Shown in pieces: positions 26,230 through 34,800 of a stretch of 64,000 bases of DNA. Numbering within the stretch: position 1 is the first letter of the stretch; each line of letters begins with the position of its first letter. The notes below the pieces were generated by a model. That model did no database searches and was not told where the DNA came from. It saw only the letters and a program-made list of their open reading frames with translations. Location of the stretch: contig JAJTCM010000001.1 of the NCBI GenBank assembly GCA_021325675.1, positions 372,001 through 436,000 of the forward strand. Direction: 5' to 3'. The DNA is from Crocinitomicaceae bacterium (GTDB lineage Bacteria; Bacteroidota; Bacteroidia; Flavobacteriales_D; Crocinitomicaceae). A program made the translations under genes and the position numbers.

Positions 26230-27267
26230 TTAATAAAATTTATAATTATTATATATTATAGTTTGTGAAGAAAAATTTTCAGGCGATTCTACGTATTTTG
26301 TTCTTATTTCGGTTTTAAATTTCGGTTTTATTAATAATTCTAATTGTCCTGATTGGTTAAAGTTTCGGGCTAATACCTTCCAATTTATTTTTATTTTTGA
26401 ATTTTTAGATTCAGGTTTAAAACATAATAAATCAAGGTCAATACTATCGTTTTGGACTAAAATGCTATTTTCAGGTATGAATTGTGCTTCTAATTCGTTT
26501 TTTATAGTAGTATTATATTTTACAGAATCTCCCCACTGTATTCTCTTATCAACCCTTTCAATATTACTTGTTCCTTCAAATTGTAGGTATATTTTATAAT
26601 CTTCTATTACTTCAGAACTATTATTTAAAAGTTTTAGTTTAACAACACAAGTACTAAGATTCTCATATTTGTATATTCCACCAGTCATATTTAAATCAAA
26701 CTTGAATGGTTGAGGACTTTTTTCTTTTTCTAGTGTTTCTTTTTGAAGTCCTTCAAATAATTCTCCATTTAAAAAAAGGATATAATCATCAAAATTTTTA
26801 ATTTTATGTGATAATGAAAAAGGTAAATAAGTAGTGTCTAATTCTTGAATTTGCTTTTTATAATCAATATTTCTTAATGGTTCAATATCTGTATGTTTTG
26901 TAACTTCTTTTAAAAATATTGGATTCAAAGTTTTTGATATACTATCATTATCAAATGTTAAATTTAGTGCTAAGTTTGGACTTTTTATATCATTAACTTT
27001 AACATTTTTAAACCATGTGTTTTTATGCTTGATCAATTCATCTTTTGAAAATTTTGTTCCTCTTGGATGACTGTCGTTGTAATGTCCTGCATCTGTGTGA
27101 CAATCGAAACATAAAACTATTCCATTTTCAAATGTATTTAACCCTCCCTCATTTTGTGGCTTAATGTGATGTATTTCCAATTTGACTCCTTTATATCTAT
27201 GACATGCACAACAATGTCTTGCAGAAGCAACCATTAAATCCTCTTTTATTGTTTTTGAAAATCCCAT
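26230..27267 (-). CDS. HNH endonuclease-domain protein of an AT-rich island
   Basis: Protein of 345 residues. The N-terminal ~75 residues form an HNH nuclease: zinc cysteines C19/C22 and C53/C56, catalytic H33-H34, N48 and H57 in CACHRYKG...EIHHIKP...ENGIVLCFDCH. The remaining ~270 residues are beta-strand rich (for example CVVKLKLLNNSSEVIEDYKI) and not recognised; they could recognise a target or partner. Codon use is strongly AT-biased compared with the neighbours, pointing to horizontal transfer. It is 25 nt downstream of the DUF2806 gene and probably co-transcribed. HNH proteins with an unknown large domain are common in restriction or defence loci; that role is inference. Confidence 0.75.
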   Translation of the reverse strand: MGFSKTIKEDLMVASARHCCACHRYKGVKLEIHHIKPQNEGGLNTFENGIVLCFDCHTDAGHYNDSHPRGTKFSKDELIKHKNTWFKNVKVNDIKSPNLALNLTFDNDSISKTLNPIFLKEVTKHTDIEPLRNIDYKKQIQELDTTYLPFSLSHKIKNFDDYILFLNGELFEGLQKETLEKEKSPQPFKFDLNMTGGIYKYENLSTCVVKLKLLNNSSEVIEDYKIYLQFEGTSNIERVDKRIQWGDSVKYNTTIKNELEAQFIPENSILVQNDSIDLDLLCFKPESKNSKIKINWKVLARNFNQSGQLELLIKPKFKTEIRTKYVESPENFSSQTIIYNNYKFY

Positions 27268-27292
27268 TTTTATTTCAATTGGTAATAGTCAG

Positions 27293-28147
27293 TTAGTTTT
27301 CGACCTTTTCATAATTAGCTATTTTATAATTCATAGTTAACCAAATATAATAATCTTCAATATATTTACAGTTTAAATGTTCGACTATTTGTTTTCCTGT
27401 ATTTGATAATGAGTAATATGATGGAACAGAAAATTTAGGATTAGCTTCATTAATAGGCTTAAATTGAATTTTTTTGTTGTAATAAGTCAATGTAAAATTT
27501 TTCTTCTCTGTATTTTCCATATTGTTAGTCATTTCATTAGGTAAAAATAATCCTAAGGTTTGAAGTTCCTGCAATGTACCATAATGTACTCCTAAACGAT
27601 TCAAAATAGGCTTTATGCTTTCTGGCAGTGAAAATATATCCTTAGGAATTTGAAATCTATTTACGCACAATGAACAAATTATTTCAAGCAATTCTAACTC
27701 TTTTTTCCCAAGCATTTTAACAATTTGGAGCGTGCTCATAGTATAAGCACCTGGTTGATTATATTCTCCTGCAATAATTTTTGCTACTAACTCTTGCATT
27801 TCCTCATTTGAAATTGTTTTTGCATGCTCAATGGTATTCCAAAAGAAATCATTATCCATCTTAATTTCATTTGATTTATTTGGATCTATATATTTTGAGC
27901 TTTTAACAGCTGTATTTATAAGATTAGTAGTATGGCGAAGATTCTCGATATATTGAATTCCTATTATTCCATTTTCTTTTGCTTTTTCGTACTCATCATG
28001 GATTAATTTCTTTCTTATTTCTCCTTCTGCAGCCCATTGGCTAATTTTGAATCCTGTTATTTTATCAATAACTGTTGAAAATAAAGGTGTGCTTGCTACT
28101 TTACTTGCATTATCAATTGCAGTTGTTAGTGAAGAGGGATCTGTCAT
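27293..28147 (-). CDS. DUF2806-family protein of an AT-rich island
   Basis: Protein of 284 residues. The middle segment (about 115-160) with ISNEEMQELVAKIIAGEYNQPG followed by TLQIVKMLGKKELELLEII matches what I know of DUF2806, a family of unknown function found sporadically in bacteria. It is mostly helical, with no signal peptide; the N terminus could be amphipathic. AT-rich codon use like the HNH gene next to it. Preceded by a perfect -7 box. The two genes form a compact operon. Possible defence function is inferred from company and distribution, not from residues. Confidence 0.6.
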   Translation of the reverse strand: MTDPSSLTTAIDNASKVASTPLFSTVIDKITGFKISQWAAEGEIRKKLIHDEYEKAKENGIIGIQYIENLRHTTNLINTAVKSSKYIDPNKSNEIKMDNDFFWNTIEHAKTISNEEMQELVAKIIAGEYNQPGAYTMSTLQIVKMLGKKELELLEIICSLCVNRFQIPKDIFSLPESIKPILNRLGVHYGTLQELQTLGLFLPNEMTNNMENTEKKNFTLTYYNKKIQFKPINEANPKFSVPSYYSLSNTGKQIVEHLNCKYIEDYYIWLTMNYKIANYEKVEN

Positions 28148-28175
28148 ATTTTTTAGTTTTGATTAGATTAATCTA

Positions 28176-28183
28176 CAAAGATA
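28176..28183 (-). promoter_or_regulatory. -7 box of the island operon
   Basis: Perfect TATCTTTG on the minus strand, 28 nt before the DUF2806 ATG. It shows the island uses the host-type promoter. Confidence 0.5.
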
Positions 28184-28289
28184 TACAAATCAATTAATTA
28201 CATATTTTAACCATAGGAATTAATTTCTACAAAAAAATGAAAAGATAAATGCAATGTCGTCCCGAAAGTTTTCGGAGTGAGACTCGAGT

Positions 28290-28400
28290 AAAAAGGAAAA
28301 AGCTTGAAAGTAGAACTCCCAAGCTTTTTCTTTTTTGTTGACCCACTAGTGCTTACCGATGAATAGCTGACGCTCTCATCGGCACCTTGCGTTCTCACCC
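28290..28400 (-). other. Terminator-like hairpin plus degenerate tRNA-end-like segment
   Basis: Between the island and tRNA-Gln. A 10-11 bp stem (AAAAAGCTTG...CAAGCTTTTT, about 28297-28328) is followed by GTTGACCCACTAG (28337-28349), which resembles the 3' end of the intact tRNA-Gln (GTTGGCCCACTAG at 28448-28460). Then comes a hairpin with 7 bp arms, CCGATGA and TCATCGG. No complete tRNA can be folded. It looks like a decayed duplicate of the tRNA end. Confidence 0.4.
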
Positions 28401-28415
28401 AAGTTTAGCCAAACA

Positions 28416-28447
28416 AAAAAAGGAAGCACTTTCGTACTTCCTTTCTC
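28416..28447 (-). terminator. Terminator of tRNA-Gln
   Basis: On the minus strand AAAGGAAG...CTTCCTTT forms a hairpin directly after the tRNA, followed by seven T. Confidence 0.8.
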
Positions 28448-28449
28448 GT

Positions 28450-28521
28450 TGGCCCACTAGGGCTCGAACCTAGACTCTTCTGAACCAAAATCAGACGTGT
28501 TGCCAGTTACACCATGGGCCA
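28450..28521 (-). tRNA. tRNA-Gln (anticodon TTG)
   Basis: A 72 nt cloverleaf on the minus strand. The 7 bp acceptor stem TGGCCCA/TGGGCCA pairs perfectly. The D arm contains GGTGTAACTGGC. The anticodon stem TCTGA/TCAGA encloses loop TTTTGGT with anticodon TTG. T arm CTAGG-TTCGAGC-CCTAG. CCA is not encoded. A terminator follows. It is next to the AT-rich island and may have been its integration target. Confidence 0.93.
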
Positions 28522-28661
28522 GTTGCAAAGCATCCGGCGCAACAAATTTATTAATATTCCGCGCCAATTGCGAGGGCAAAGTTAGTACTTTTTTTGAAAT
28601 TGCTAAACTAAAATCAGAAAATTTCATCAAAAAAATGACTTTTTTCAAAAATAAATGACAA

Positions 28662-29765
28662 TCAATGGATTACAAAAGCCGTTTTCTCACGCTCATTTCC
28701 GTTGATCACCAGGCTAATGTAGTGTTCACCGGGATAGTAGGCGCGGGTGGTAATGAATTTAAAGCTGTGCTTTTTACGGATGTGGAGCGCTTCGCCCGCA
28801 CGGATATTTTTCTCTGAGATCTTAAATGTTTTGGAATTGTGGCTGCCGTTCTTGCGCAGAAAATACAGCCGGTATTCCAGGCGGAGGAACAAATCACCGG
28901 GGTCTTCCGAATCAACCTTCAGGCTGAATTCCAGCTCGTTGCCGAGCGCCACCTGCTGCGTTTCAAGTGCAAATTCCGCACGTACCTGCGGGATAGCGGT
29001 CTGGATCCCGAAAAGCGGCAGCACTTCCGGGTGGCCGTTTTTCAAAAGCGTGCGCATGCCGTGTTTCAAAGCCTGGTCTACCTGCGGTGAGTGGCCTTTC
29101 CATTTACGGGCAAAGGAAACGGCCAGTTCCGGGCGGTCCTTCGTCAGGTCGTTGAGTGAATTCGCAACGCTCCGGCGCACCCATTCGGATTCGTCGTTCA
29201 CAAGGCGGTCGAGGATTGGCAGGATCAGCTGCGGATCGTCAAAAAGCAGCGGCACTTTAATTGCCCAGGGCAGGCGCGTACGCATTCCTTCCGATGCCAG
29301 CCGGCGCACATAGCTATGCGGGTGTGAGGCCCAGTCTGACATCTGCCTGGTCATTTTTTCGGGATGGTGGAGCAAAAAGTGGCGCACCACGAATTCGCAG
29401 CTCGTAAATTGAGTGATTTCTTCCATAGCGGCCACGGAAGTTTCAAAATCCTCTAAACCGTAAAGCTGCACGAATTCCGGGAAGAACATGAACTCAAAAT
29501 TAAAGCCGTTCGGATGCTCCCGGCGGTGGCGCGAAATGATCCGGTTAATTTGTTTGACAGCTTCTCTATAATCCGGGCTGAGAATCCCGTTCAAAGTCCG
29601 GGCGATGTGCGTCATGCGTTCTTTCAGCTCATAATTCTCCCATTCCTTGCTGAAAACCTGCCCGAAAAACGCTTGCCGGTTAAAAGCACTGATTTCCGCC
29701 TCCAGGTGTCCCGCCAGCAAGTCCATAAAAGCCTGCGAATATTTGTGTTTGAGTAATTCTGCCAT
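28662..29765 (-). CDS. alkC: DNA alkylation-repair glycosylase, AlkC type
   Basis: Non-base-flipping glycosylase of 367 residues that removes N3-methylated bases. Residues about 1-255 are helical HEAT-like repeats (for example HPHSYVRRLASEGMRTRLPWA, SEWVRRSVANSLNDL) and the last ~105 residues (from about 258) form a beta-rich Ig-like domain, the arrangement that separates AlkC from the smaller AlkD. The ATG at 29765 is chosen: an in-frame TTG at 30323 would add 186 residues that are antisense to maf. A perfect -7 box stands 4 nt before this ATG. Divergent from maf. Confidence 0.85.
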   Translation of the reverse strand: MAELLKHKYSQAFMDLLAGHLEAEISAFNRQAFFGQVFSKEWENYELKERMTHIARTLNGILSPDYREAVKQINRIISRHRREHPNGFNFEFMFFPEFVQLYGLEDFETSVAAMEEITQFTSCEFVVRHFLLHHPEKMTRQMSDWASHPHSYVRRLASEGMRTRLPWAIKVPLLFDDPQLILPILDRLVNDESEWVRRSVANSLNDLTKDRPELAVSFARKWKGHSPQVDQALKHGMRTLLKNGHPEVLPLFGIQTAIPQVRAEFALETQQVALGNELEFSLKVDSEDPGDLFLRLEYRLYFLRKNGSHNSKTFKISEKNIRAGEALHIRKKHSFKFITTRAYYPGEHYISLVINGNEREKTAFVIH

Positions 29766-29769
29766 ACAG

Positions 29770-29777
29770 CAAAGGTA
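29770..29777 (-). promoter_or_regulatory. -7 box 4 nt before alkC
   Basis: Perfect TACCTTTG on the minus strand; no clear -33 element. It predicts a leader of only a few bases. Confidence 0.5.
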
Positions 29778-29862
29778 ATGATTCGTAGATTTGAAAATTC
29801 GTAGATTCGTAAATTGAGTTCGAATCTGCGAATCTACGAATGCGCATAGCGCAACGAATACA
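29778..29862. repeat. ATTCGTAG-word repeat forming a 19 bp hairpin
   Basis: Left arm 29797-29815 and right arm 29819-29841 mirror each other with two mismatches and a 3 nt loop. Each arm is two or more copies of ATTCGTAG(A). It lies between the divergent genes alkC and maf. Confidence 0.65.
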
Positions 29863-29873
29863 TAATTTTCAAC

Positions 29874-29881
29874 TAAATTTG
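29874..29881 (+). promoter_or_regulatory. -7 box 4 nt before maf
   Basis: Perfect TAAATTTG, 4 nt before the ATG at 29886; no TTG at standard spacing. Confidence 0.5.
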
Positions 29882-29885
29882 CCCC

Positions 29886-30461
29886 ATGTTTATCAAACCA
29901 GAAATAAAGCTCGTCCTCGGTTCCAAATCGCCGCGCCGGCAGGAATTGATCCGTCATATAACTTCCAACTTCGAAATCCGGCTCCAGGACGTGGATGAAG
30001 ATTTTGACCCGTCCATGCCTGTTGAAAACGTTCCGGGTTACCTGGCGCAGATCAAGGCCGAAGCGCTTGCAGATACGCTGGAACCGGACGAAATCATTGT
30101 TTCCGCGGACACAGTTGTTGTATTGCAAAACGAGATCCTGGGCAAACCGCAGGACGCACAGGACGCGAAAAATATGCTGGCTCGAATCAGCGGACAAAAA
30201 CATACTGTGATTACCGGCTGCTGCCTGCGTTCCCTGGAAAAAGAGCATGTCTTCAGCGTTCACACCGACGTTTATTTCAATACGGTCAGCCCTGAAAATA
30301 TTGCTTATTACGTCGAAAAACACCAGCCGATGGATAAAGCCGGTTCTTACGGCATCCAGGAATGGATCGGCGTTGTGGGAATTTCCCGTATTGATGGCTG
30401 CTTCTACAACGTGATGGGACTTCCCGTTTCGCGTTTGATCGCTGAATTACAAACGTTTTGA
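29886..30461 (+). CDS. maf: Maf-family nucleoside-triphosphate pyrophosphatase
   Basis: House-cleaning enzyme of 191 residues that hydrolyses non-canonical or dTTP/UTP-type nucleotides to monophosphate and pyrophosphate. Visible motifs: GSKSPRRQELI (about 13-23), SADTVV (about 72-77), DKAGSYGIQEW and YNVMGLP near the C terminus, all family hallmarks. Length is typical. Divergent from alkC, with a -7 box 4 nt before the ATG. Its sub-specificity (YhdE-like dTTP/UTP) is inferred from the SKSPRR variant. Confidence 0.95.
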   Translation: MFIKPEIKLVLGSKSPRRQELIRHITSNFEIRLQDVDEDFDPSMPVENVPGYLAQIKAEALADTLEPDEIIVSADTVVVLQNEILGKPQDAQDAKNMLARISGQKHTVITGCCLRSLEKEHVFSVHTDVYFNTVSPENIAYYVEKHQPMDKAGSYGIQEWIGVVGISRIDGCFYNVMGLPVSRLIAELQTF

Positions 30462-30467
30462 GATGTA

Positions 30468-30592
30468 CATAATCTAACAGTCCAATAATCTAAAGATCCA
30501 TTTCTCCACTCTCACCGCCTCAGGCACAGAGTAGCTAATTTTCCGTTCTTAATTCTCCGTTCTCAATTTCCATTCTCCGTTTTCAATTAAAG
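30468..30592. repeat. ATTCTCCGTT-word intergenic repeat
   Basis: The gap between maf and the DUF4286 gene has CATAATCTAACAGTCCAATAATCTAA-like words, then degenerate copies of TTCTCCGTTC / CATTCTCCGT. Relatives at 22438 and 46682. Confidence 0.55.
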
Positions 30593-30595
30593 AAT

Positions 30596-30603
30596 TACCT
30601 TTG
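30596..30603 (+). promoter_or_regulatory. -7 box 4 nt before the DUF4286 gene
   Basis: Perfect TACCTTTG followed by CATT and the ATG at 30608. Confidence 0.5.
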
Positions 30604-30607
30604 CATT

Positions 30608-30919
30608 ATGATTCTATACAACGTAACACTCAGCATCGACCCGGATATCCATGAAGATTGGCTCCGCTGGATGCGCGGCGAGCATATCCCCGAGGTTCTG
30701 GCAACGAATTGTTTCACCGAAGCACGCCTTTCGCGGGTGAACGGCGAAGAGGAGGGAGGAATGACCTTTTCCGTTATGTATTTCAGCCCTTCGGAAGAGA
30801 AGTATGAAGAATATAAAAGCAAATTTGCACCGGGGCTTCAGCGGAAGCATACCGAGAAATATGCGGGACACTTTGCGGCTTTCCGTACGGTTTTAACTGT
30901 TATCGAAGAATTTAAATAA
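30608..30919 (+). CDS. DUF4286-family protein
   Basis: Small cytoplasmic protein of 103 residues, fold probably ferredoxin-like (alternating beta/alpha, opening MILYNVTLSIDPDI and a Trp pair WLRWM). DUF4286 is frequent next to rsmA in Bacteroidota. Its stop overlaps the rsmA start by one base (TAATG), so the two are translationally coupled, hinting at a role near rRNA methylation or ribosome biogenesis, by context only. Confidence 0.85.
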   Translation: MILYNVTLSIDPDIHEDWLRWMRGEHIPEVLATNCFTEARLSRVNGEEEGGMTFSVMYFSPSEEKYEEYKSKFAPGLQRKHTEKYAGHFAAFRTVLTVIEEFK

Positions 30920-31707
30920 TGGACGTAAGAGCAAAAAAACACCTCGGTCAGCACTTTTTAGTGGATCAGAATGTCAGTAAAAAAATTGCCGCCCAGTTTG
31001 GTAATCATCAAGGCTGCAATACAGTGCTGGAAATCGGTCCGGGAACAGGGGCTTTGACTAAATTTTTGCTCGAAAAGCCAAATGACGATCTGTGGGTGAT
31101 CGAAGTGGACCGCGATTCCATTGCTTACCTGAAAGAAAATTATCCCCAGCTGAAAGACAAGATCCTCGAAGAAGATTTCCTGAAGCTCGATGTTGCGAAA
31201 TACTTTGGTGACAAGCCTTTTGCTGTCGTGGGTAACTTTCCGTACAATATTTCCTCGCAGATCCTTTTCAAGTGCCTGGACCACCGCAACCAGGTCCCGG
31301 AAATCATGGGCATGTTCCAGAAAGAAGTGGCCGAGCGCGTAGCCGAAAAGCCGGGCACCAAGACTTACGGGATAATCAGCGTGCTTTTACAGGCGTTTTA
31401 CGATATCCAGTATTGTTTCACCGTAGATGAAACGGTGTTTAACCCGCCGCCAAAAGTGAAGTCCGGTGTGATCCGCCTCACCCGAAATTCCCGCGGGGCG
31501 TTGCCTTGTAATGAAAAAATGTTTATCCGCGTTGTGAAAGCCTGCTTTAACCAGCGCCGTAAAATGATCCGGAATTCCGTTAAGCAATTCACCGCCGGCA
31601 AAGAATTCGAGCACCGTTTCCTGACCGAGCGCCCCGAGCGTTTAAGCGTCGATGATTTTATCGAATTGACATTAGCCCTGGAAAAACTGGCAGAATCTTC
31701 ACTTTGA
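30919..31707 (+). CDS. rsmA: 16S rRNA adenine dimethyltransferase RsmA/KsgA
   Basis: SAM-dependent enzyme of 262 residues that dimethylates A1518 and A1519 of 16S rRNA during late 30S assembly. Motifs: KKHLGQHFLVD at the N terminus, SAM motif I LEIGPGTGALT (about 36-46), the acidic loop EVDRDS, and catalytic NFPYN (about 105-109). The C-terminal helical domain includes FNQRRKMIRNS. Coupled to the DUF4286 gene. Loss of this activity gives kasugamycin resistance in other bacteria. Confidence 0.97.
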   Translation: MDVRAKKHLGQHFLVDQNVSKKIAAQFGNHQGCNTVLEIGPGTGALTKFLLEKPNDDLWVIEVDRDSIAYLKENYPQLKDKILEEDFLKLDVAKYFGDKPFAVVGNFPYNISSQILFKCLDHRNQVPEIMGMFQKEVAERVAEKPGTKTYGIISVLLQAFYDIQYCFTVDETVFNPPPKVKSGVIRLTRNSRGALPCNEKMFIRVVKACFNQRRKMIRNSVKQFTAGKEFEHRFLTERPERLSVDDFIELTLALEKLAESSL

Positions 31708-31715
31708 TTTATAAA

Positions 31716-31770
31716 TGCTGGTGCCGTAGGTATCAAATAGTTTAGCATGGGATAAAATCCCATGAGTAAA
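31716..31770. repeat. GCCGTAGGTATC dispersed repeat and CATGGGA hairpin
   Basis: ATTTATAAATGCTGGTGCCGTAGGTATC-type segment (31708-31735) recurs in shortened form at 59190-59220. Just after it, CATGGGA and TCCCATG form a perfect 7 bp hairpin (31746-31764) without a T run. Confidence 0.45.
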
Positions 31771-31828
31771 CGATATTATTTTTGGCGTGTGTTTGGATGA
31801 AAACCATGCCGAAAAATCCTGGTGCAAA

Positions 31829-31877
31829 ACAAAAAGGCCCCCGCCATCCCGATAACTGTCGGGAGACGGAAGCCTTT
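31829..31877 (-). terminator. Terminator of the T9SS subtilase gene
   Basis: A long imperfect stem with AAAGGC...GCCTTT ends and an inner TCCCGA/TCGGGA arm, followed by T on the minus strand, 20 nt after the stop. Confidence 0.8.
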
Positions 31878-31896
31878 CTCTTAAAAATGAATCATT

Positions 31897-34800
31897 TTAT
31901 TGTTTCACAGCACGGTAATGGTGGCTGTTGCTGTCTGTTTTTATCGTAAAGAAATAAATTCCGTTCGCTTCCTGTGTCAGGTCAACCGTATACGAAGCCT
32001 GGCTCACTTCTTTCACAAGAATGATTTCTCCAAGGCTGTTGCTAACCGTCACGGAAACCGGCGTCTCAGTCCCGGAATGTACAACCTGGAACAAGCCGCT
32101 GCCCGGGTTCGGGAAAAGACGGATTTCGTCCGTTAAAACTTCCGTCGTTTGAACGATGGATTTATTCTTTTTCGGTTTTTTATCACATTCGCCTACACAG
32201 TAACCGGCGTTGGCAATCATAGCTGCGGCGGCATTTAAAGGAACGCACACTTCATTTCCGTTTTTACACAGCATGACTTTTTTCGTTGAGCCGTTGCATC
32301 CAACCGGGCTGCTGGCATTCAGCTGCTGTGTACTGGTTTTTTCACAACCATAACGGATTACCGTCAGGGAAATATTCTGCGGTCCGCCCTGTGAAAAGAG
32401 AATATGGTCCGGGTTTTGGGCCGTGCTTGTTGCCGGTGTGGCATTCGGTCCGAAATTCCAAAGGAAAGCCGCGCCATCCGGTGTGTCACCCGTATATTCA
32501 AAGTCATAGCTGATCGCCAGGACATCACAGGAACGCTCAAACTCAAAGCCTGCATCCGGGAATGGTTTGTCACGCAGGGTATTCAGCGTAGTGTTCGTTA
32601 CAATGGCGCTGTTCAGGTCGAAAAAGATAAAAGCGGTGTTGTCCACTACTGTTCCTTCCGCAGCATCCGCCAAAGCATGAATGCTGAAGATCACATAACC
32701 CTGGCTTCCTGCTTCATCTGTCATTGCAGCCGGCAGCTGGATGTTTTCAAAGCTGATTTGTAGCCTGTTGTCCGGGAGCACATCAATTCCGCTTACGGTG
32801 TGGCTGGCTTCCAATAATTGGAAAGTTGACAGGTCAAGCTTTTCGTCCAGCTGGTCCTCGATGATAACATTTACAGCAGGCGCGTTCCCGGTATTCTGGA
32901 AACGGACGCGGTAAACCAGCGCTTCATCCTTGTCGATATTGTTTTCCGGTCCGCAGCTTTCCGGTGTTACGAGCAGTTTGTCGTTCGGGTCGTATGAACA
33001 GCTGATCATTTCCGTCCACGAAGCCTGTTCCTGGCAAGAGCCGTTAACCGATGCCGCAGCCGTTACAAATTCGTTCAGCGCACCGTCAATGATGAAGCTC
33101 ACACAAATCGTGCAGGCGTCCTGGGAACCGAAAGCTGTCGCCGGGTTGAGCGTTATGAGGTTGCTTCCTGCCGTAACTGTCGGTGTTCCGCAGCTGGAAG
33201 TTGCATTGACAATTGTAACATTTGGTCCGAGATCAAGCTCGAATTGCGGGTTTTGCACGGCATTTCCATTGTTTTCGATATACAGGCAAAGCTCCTGCTC
33301 AACTCCGGGGCAAGGCGCGCTTGCCGGGTAAGTATAAACCGGGTAAAGGCTCATGTCGATGTCACAAGATGTGCTTTGCAGGCAAAAATCAAGGTCAGCA
33401 GCATCCGGGCTGATCGAAACCGTATAATTTTCAACCGGGCCGTTTACCGGCAGGGGCGAGCAGTTATTTGAAATATCGTAGGCTGTTCCGTTCAGGTACG
33501 GCTGTACGAGGTAATCTCCGTCAGGAAGCAAAATGGAATAAGCGCCGTTCGGGCCGGTAGTTGTATAATATACTTCGCCCGGGACCGGATCGCCGTTTGC
33601 ATCCAGCTGCTGGAATTCTACCCAGATATCGTTCAGCGCTTCGTCGAGCACGGAATTGGCATCATCGTCGCAGTTGCAGTTCAGGTTGGCATCGAGACCG
33701 ATATTTCCTGAAACTTCATTTCCTGCGTTCACGTCCTGGCAGGCGCAGTCGTTGGTGTAAGTTCCTGTTCCTTCCGTGATTTTGTAGCATTGGTTTACAT
33801 CCAGCAGGAAAGTTTCGGTTAATCCTGAAGGCCATTCGATGCGAATACTCACCTGTGGGCCGAAATCCCCGAACCCAAAGTGCACATCATGCGGGCTGCC
33901 GTCATTTGTTTGTACATAACGGGTTTGCGTCAAGCTTACATTTCCAATGAAGCTGGTGTAAGAAGTCATCATGGCGGTTACCTCTGTTCCTTCAGCTGAG
34001 AGACTTGTTTTTCTGCTGTTTCCGAGGAAATCAGTATTTGCCCCGGTGAGCAGTAATTTGATCCAGTTGTTGGTATTTCCCTGGTTCACGTAATAATAGT
34101 TGTTCAGGTCGTCGTTGAAGAAATTGCTTGCGTACAAATCGAGGTCTCCATCTCCGTCACCGTCACCGAAAGCCGAGTTTCCTGTTTCATGATTGAATTC
34201 AGAAGCCTGGCTGGCTGCTTCATGCACGGCTTGAGAAAAAATAATACCGCGCTCGTTGTTGTAGAGGGTTTTGGTTTGCAGGCTCGGTACGTAAACGTCC
34301 TGGTCGCCGTCGTTGTCGTAATCGCCCCATGTAGCGTTGGAATTGGCAACTGTCGGATCGTTTGTGATCACAACGTTATCCACGTAGAAAAACTTCCCGT
34401 TGTTGAGGTTATTGAACAAGATGCCATGCGGATAGCAGTGATAAAACAAATCAAGGTCGGTGTCATTGTCATAATCGACCATATTGACACCATAGCCGAT
34501 CAAACCTACCTGGGCAGGATCAAGCACAGCTTTGGTAAAACCAAAGTTTCCGTCACCATAGTACAGGTTCTCAAAATCGGTGCCTGATGCGCCTGTCATG
34601 GCAATATCCTGGTTTCCGTCACCGTTGACATCACCGGCCGTAGCAGCATTAAAGCTCAGGTCATGGGCGAAGAGGTCGCTTCCATTGCTGGTAGCAGTAA
34701 AAGTCCCGTTGCCATTTCCCTGGTAAGCATATACATAGTTTGGCGAAGTGTGGGCATCCCGTGGGCCTACAATGAAATCAAGGTTTCCGTCAGCATTGAA

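Noticed and set aside
28207-28398. 63-codon frame on the minus strand next to tRNA-Gln
   Set aside because: It covers hairpins and tRNA-like sequence; no start signal, no conserved pattern.
26170-28521. Island considered as a simple integrase-mediated insertion into tRNA-Gln with direct repeats
   Set aside because: The remnant at 26170 and the end of tRNA-Gln share only about 7 nt (GGTTCGA) and CAACGA, not a long att core, and no integrase gene is present.
29766-30323. 186-residue N-terminal extension of alkC from an in-frame TTG
   Set aside because: It runs antisense through the real maf gene, and a perfect -7 box sits just before the ATG at 29765.
31746-31764. CATGGGA-TAAAA-TCCCATG hairpin considered as the rsmA terminator
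   Set aside because: No T run follows; it may still influence RNA ends, but it is not a standard terminator.
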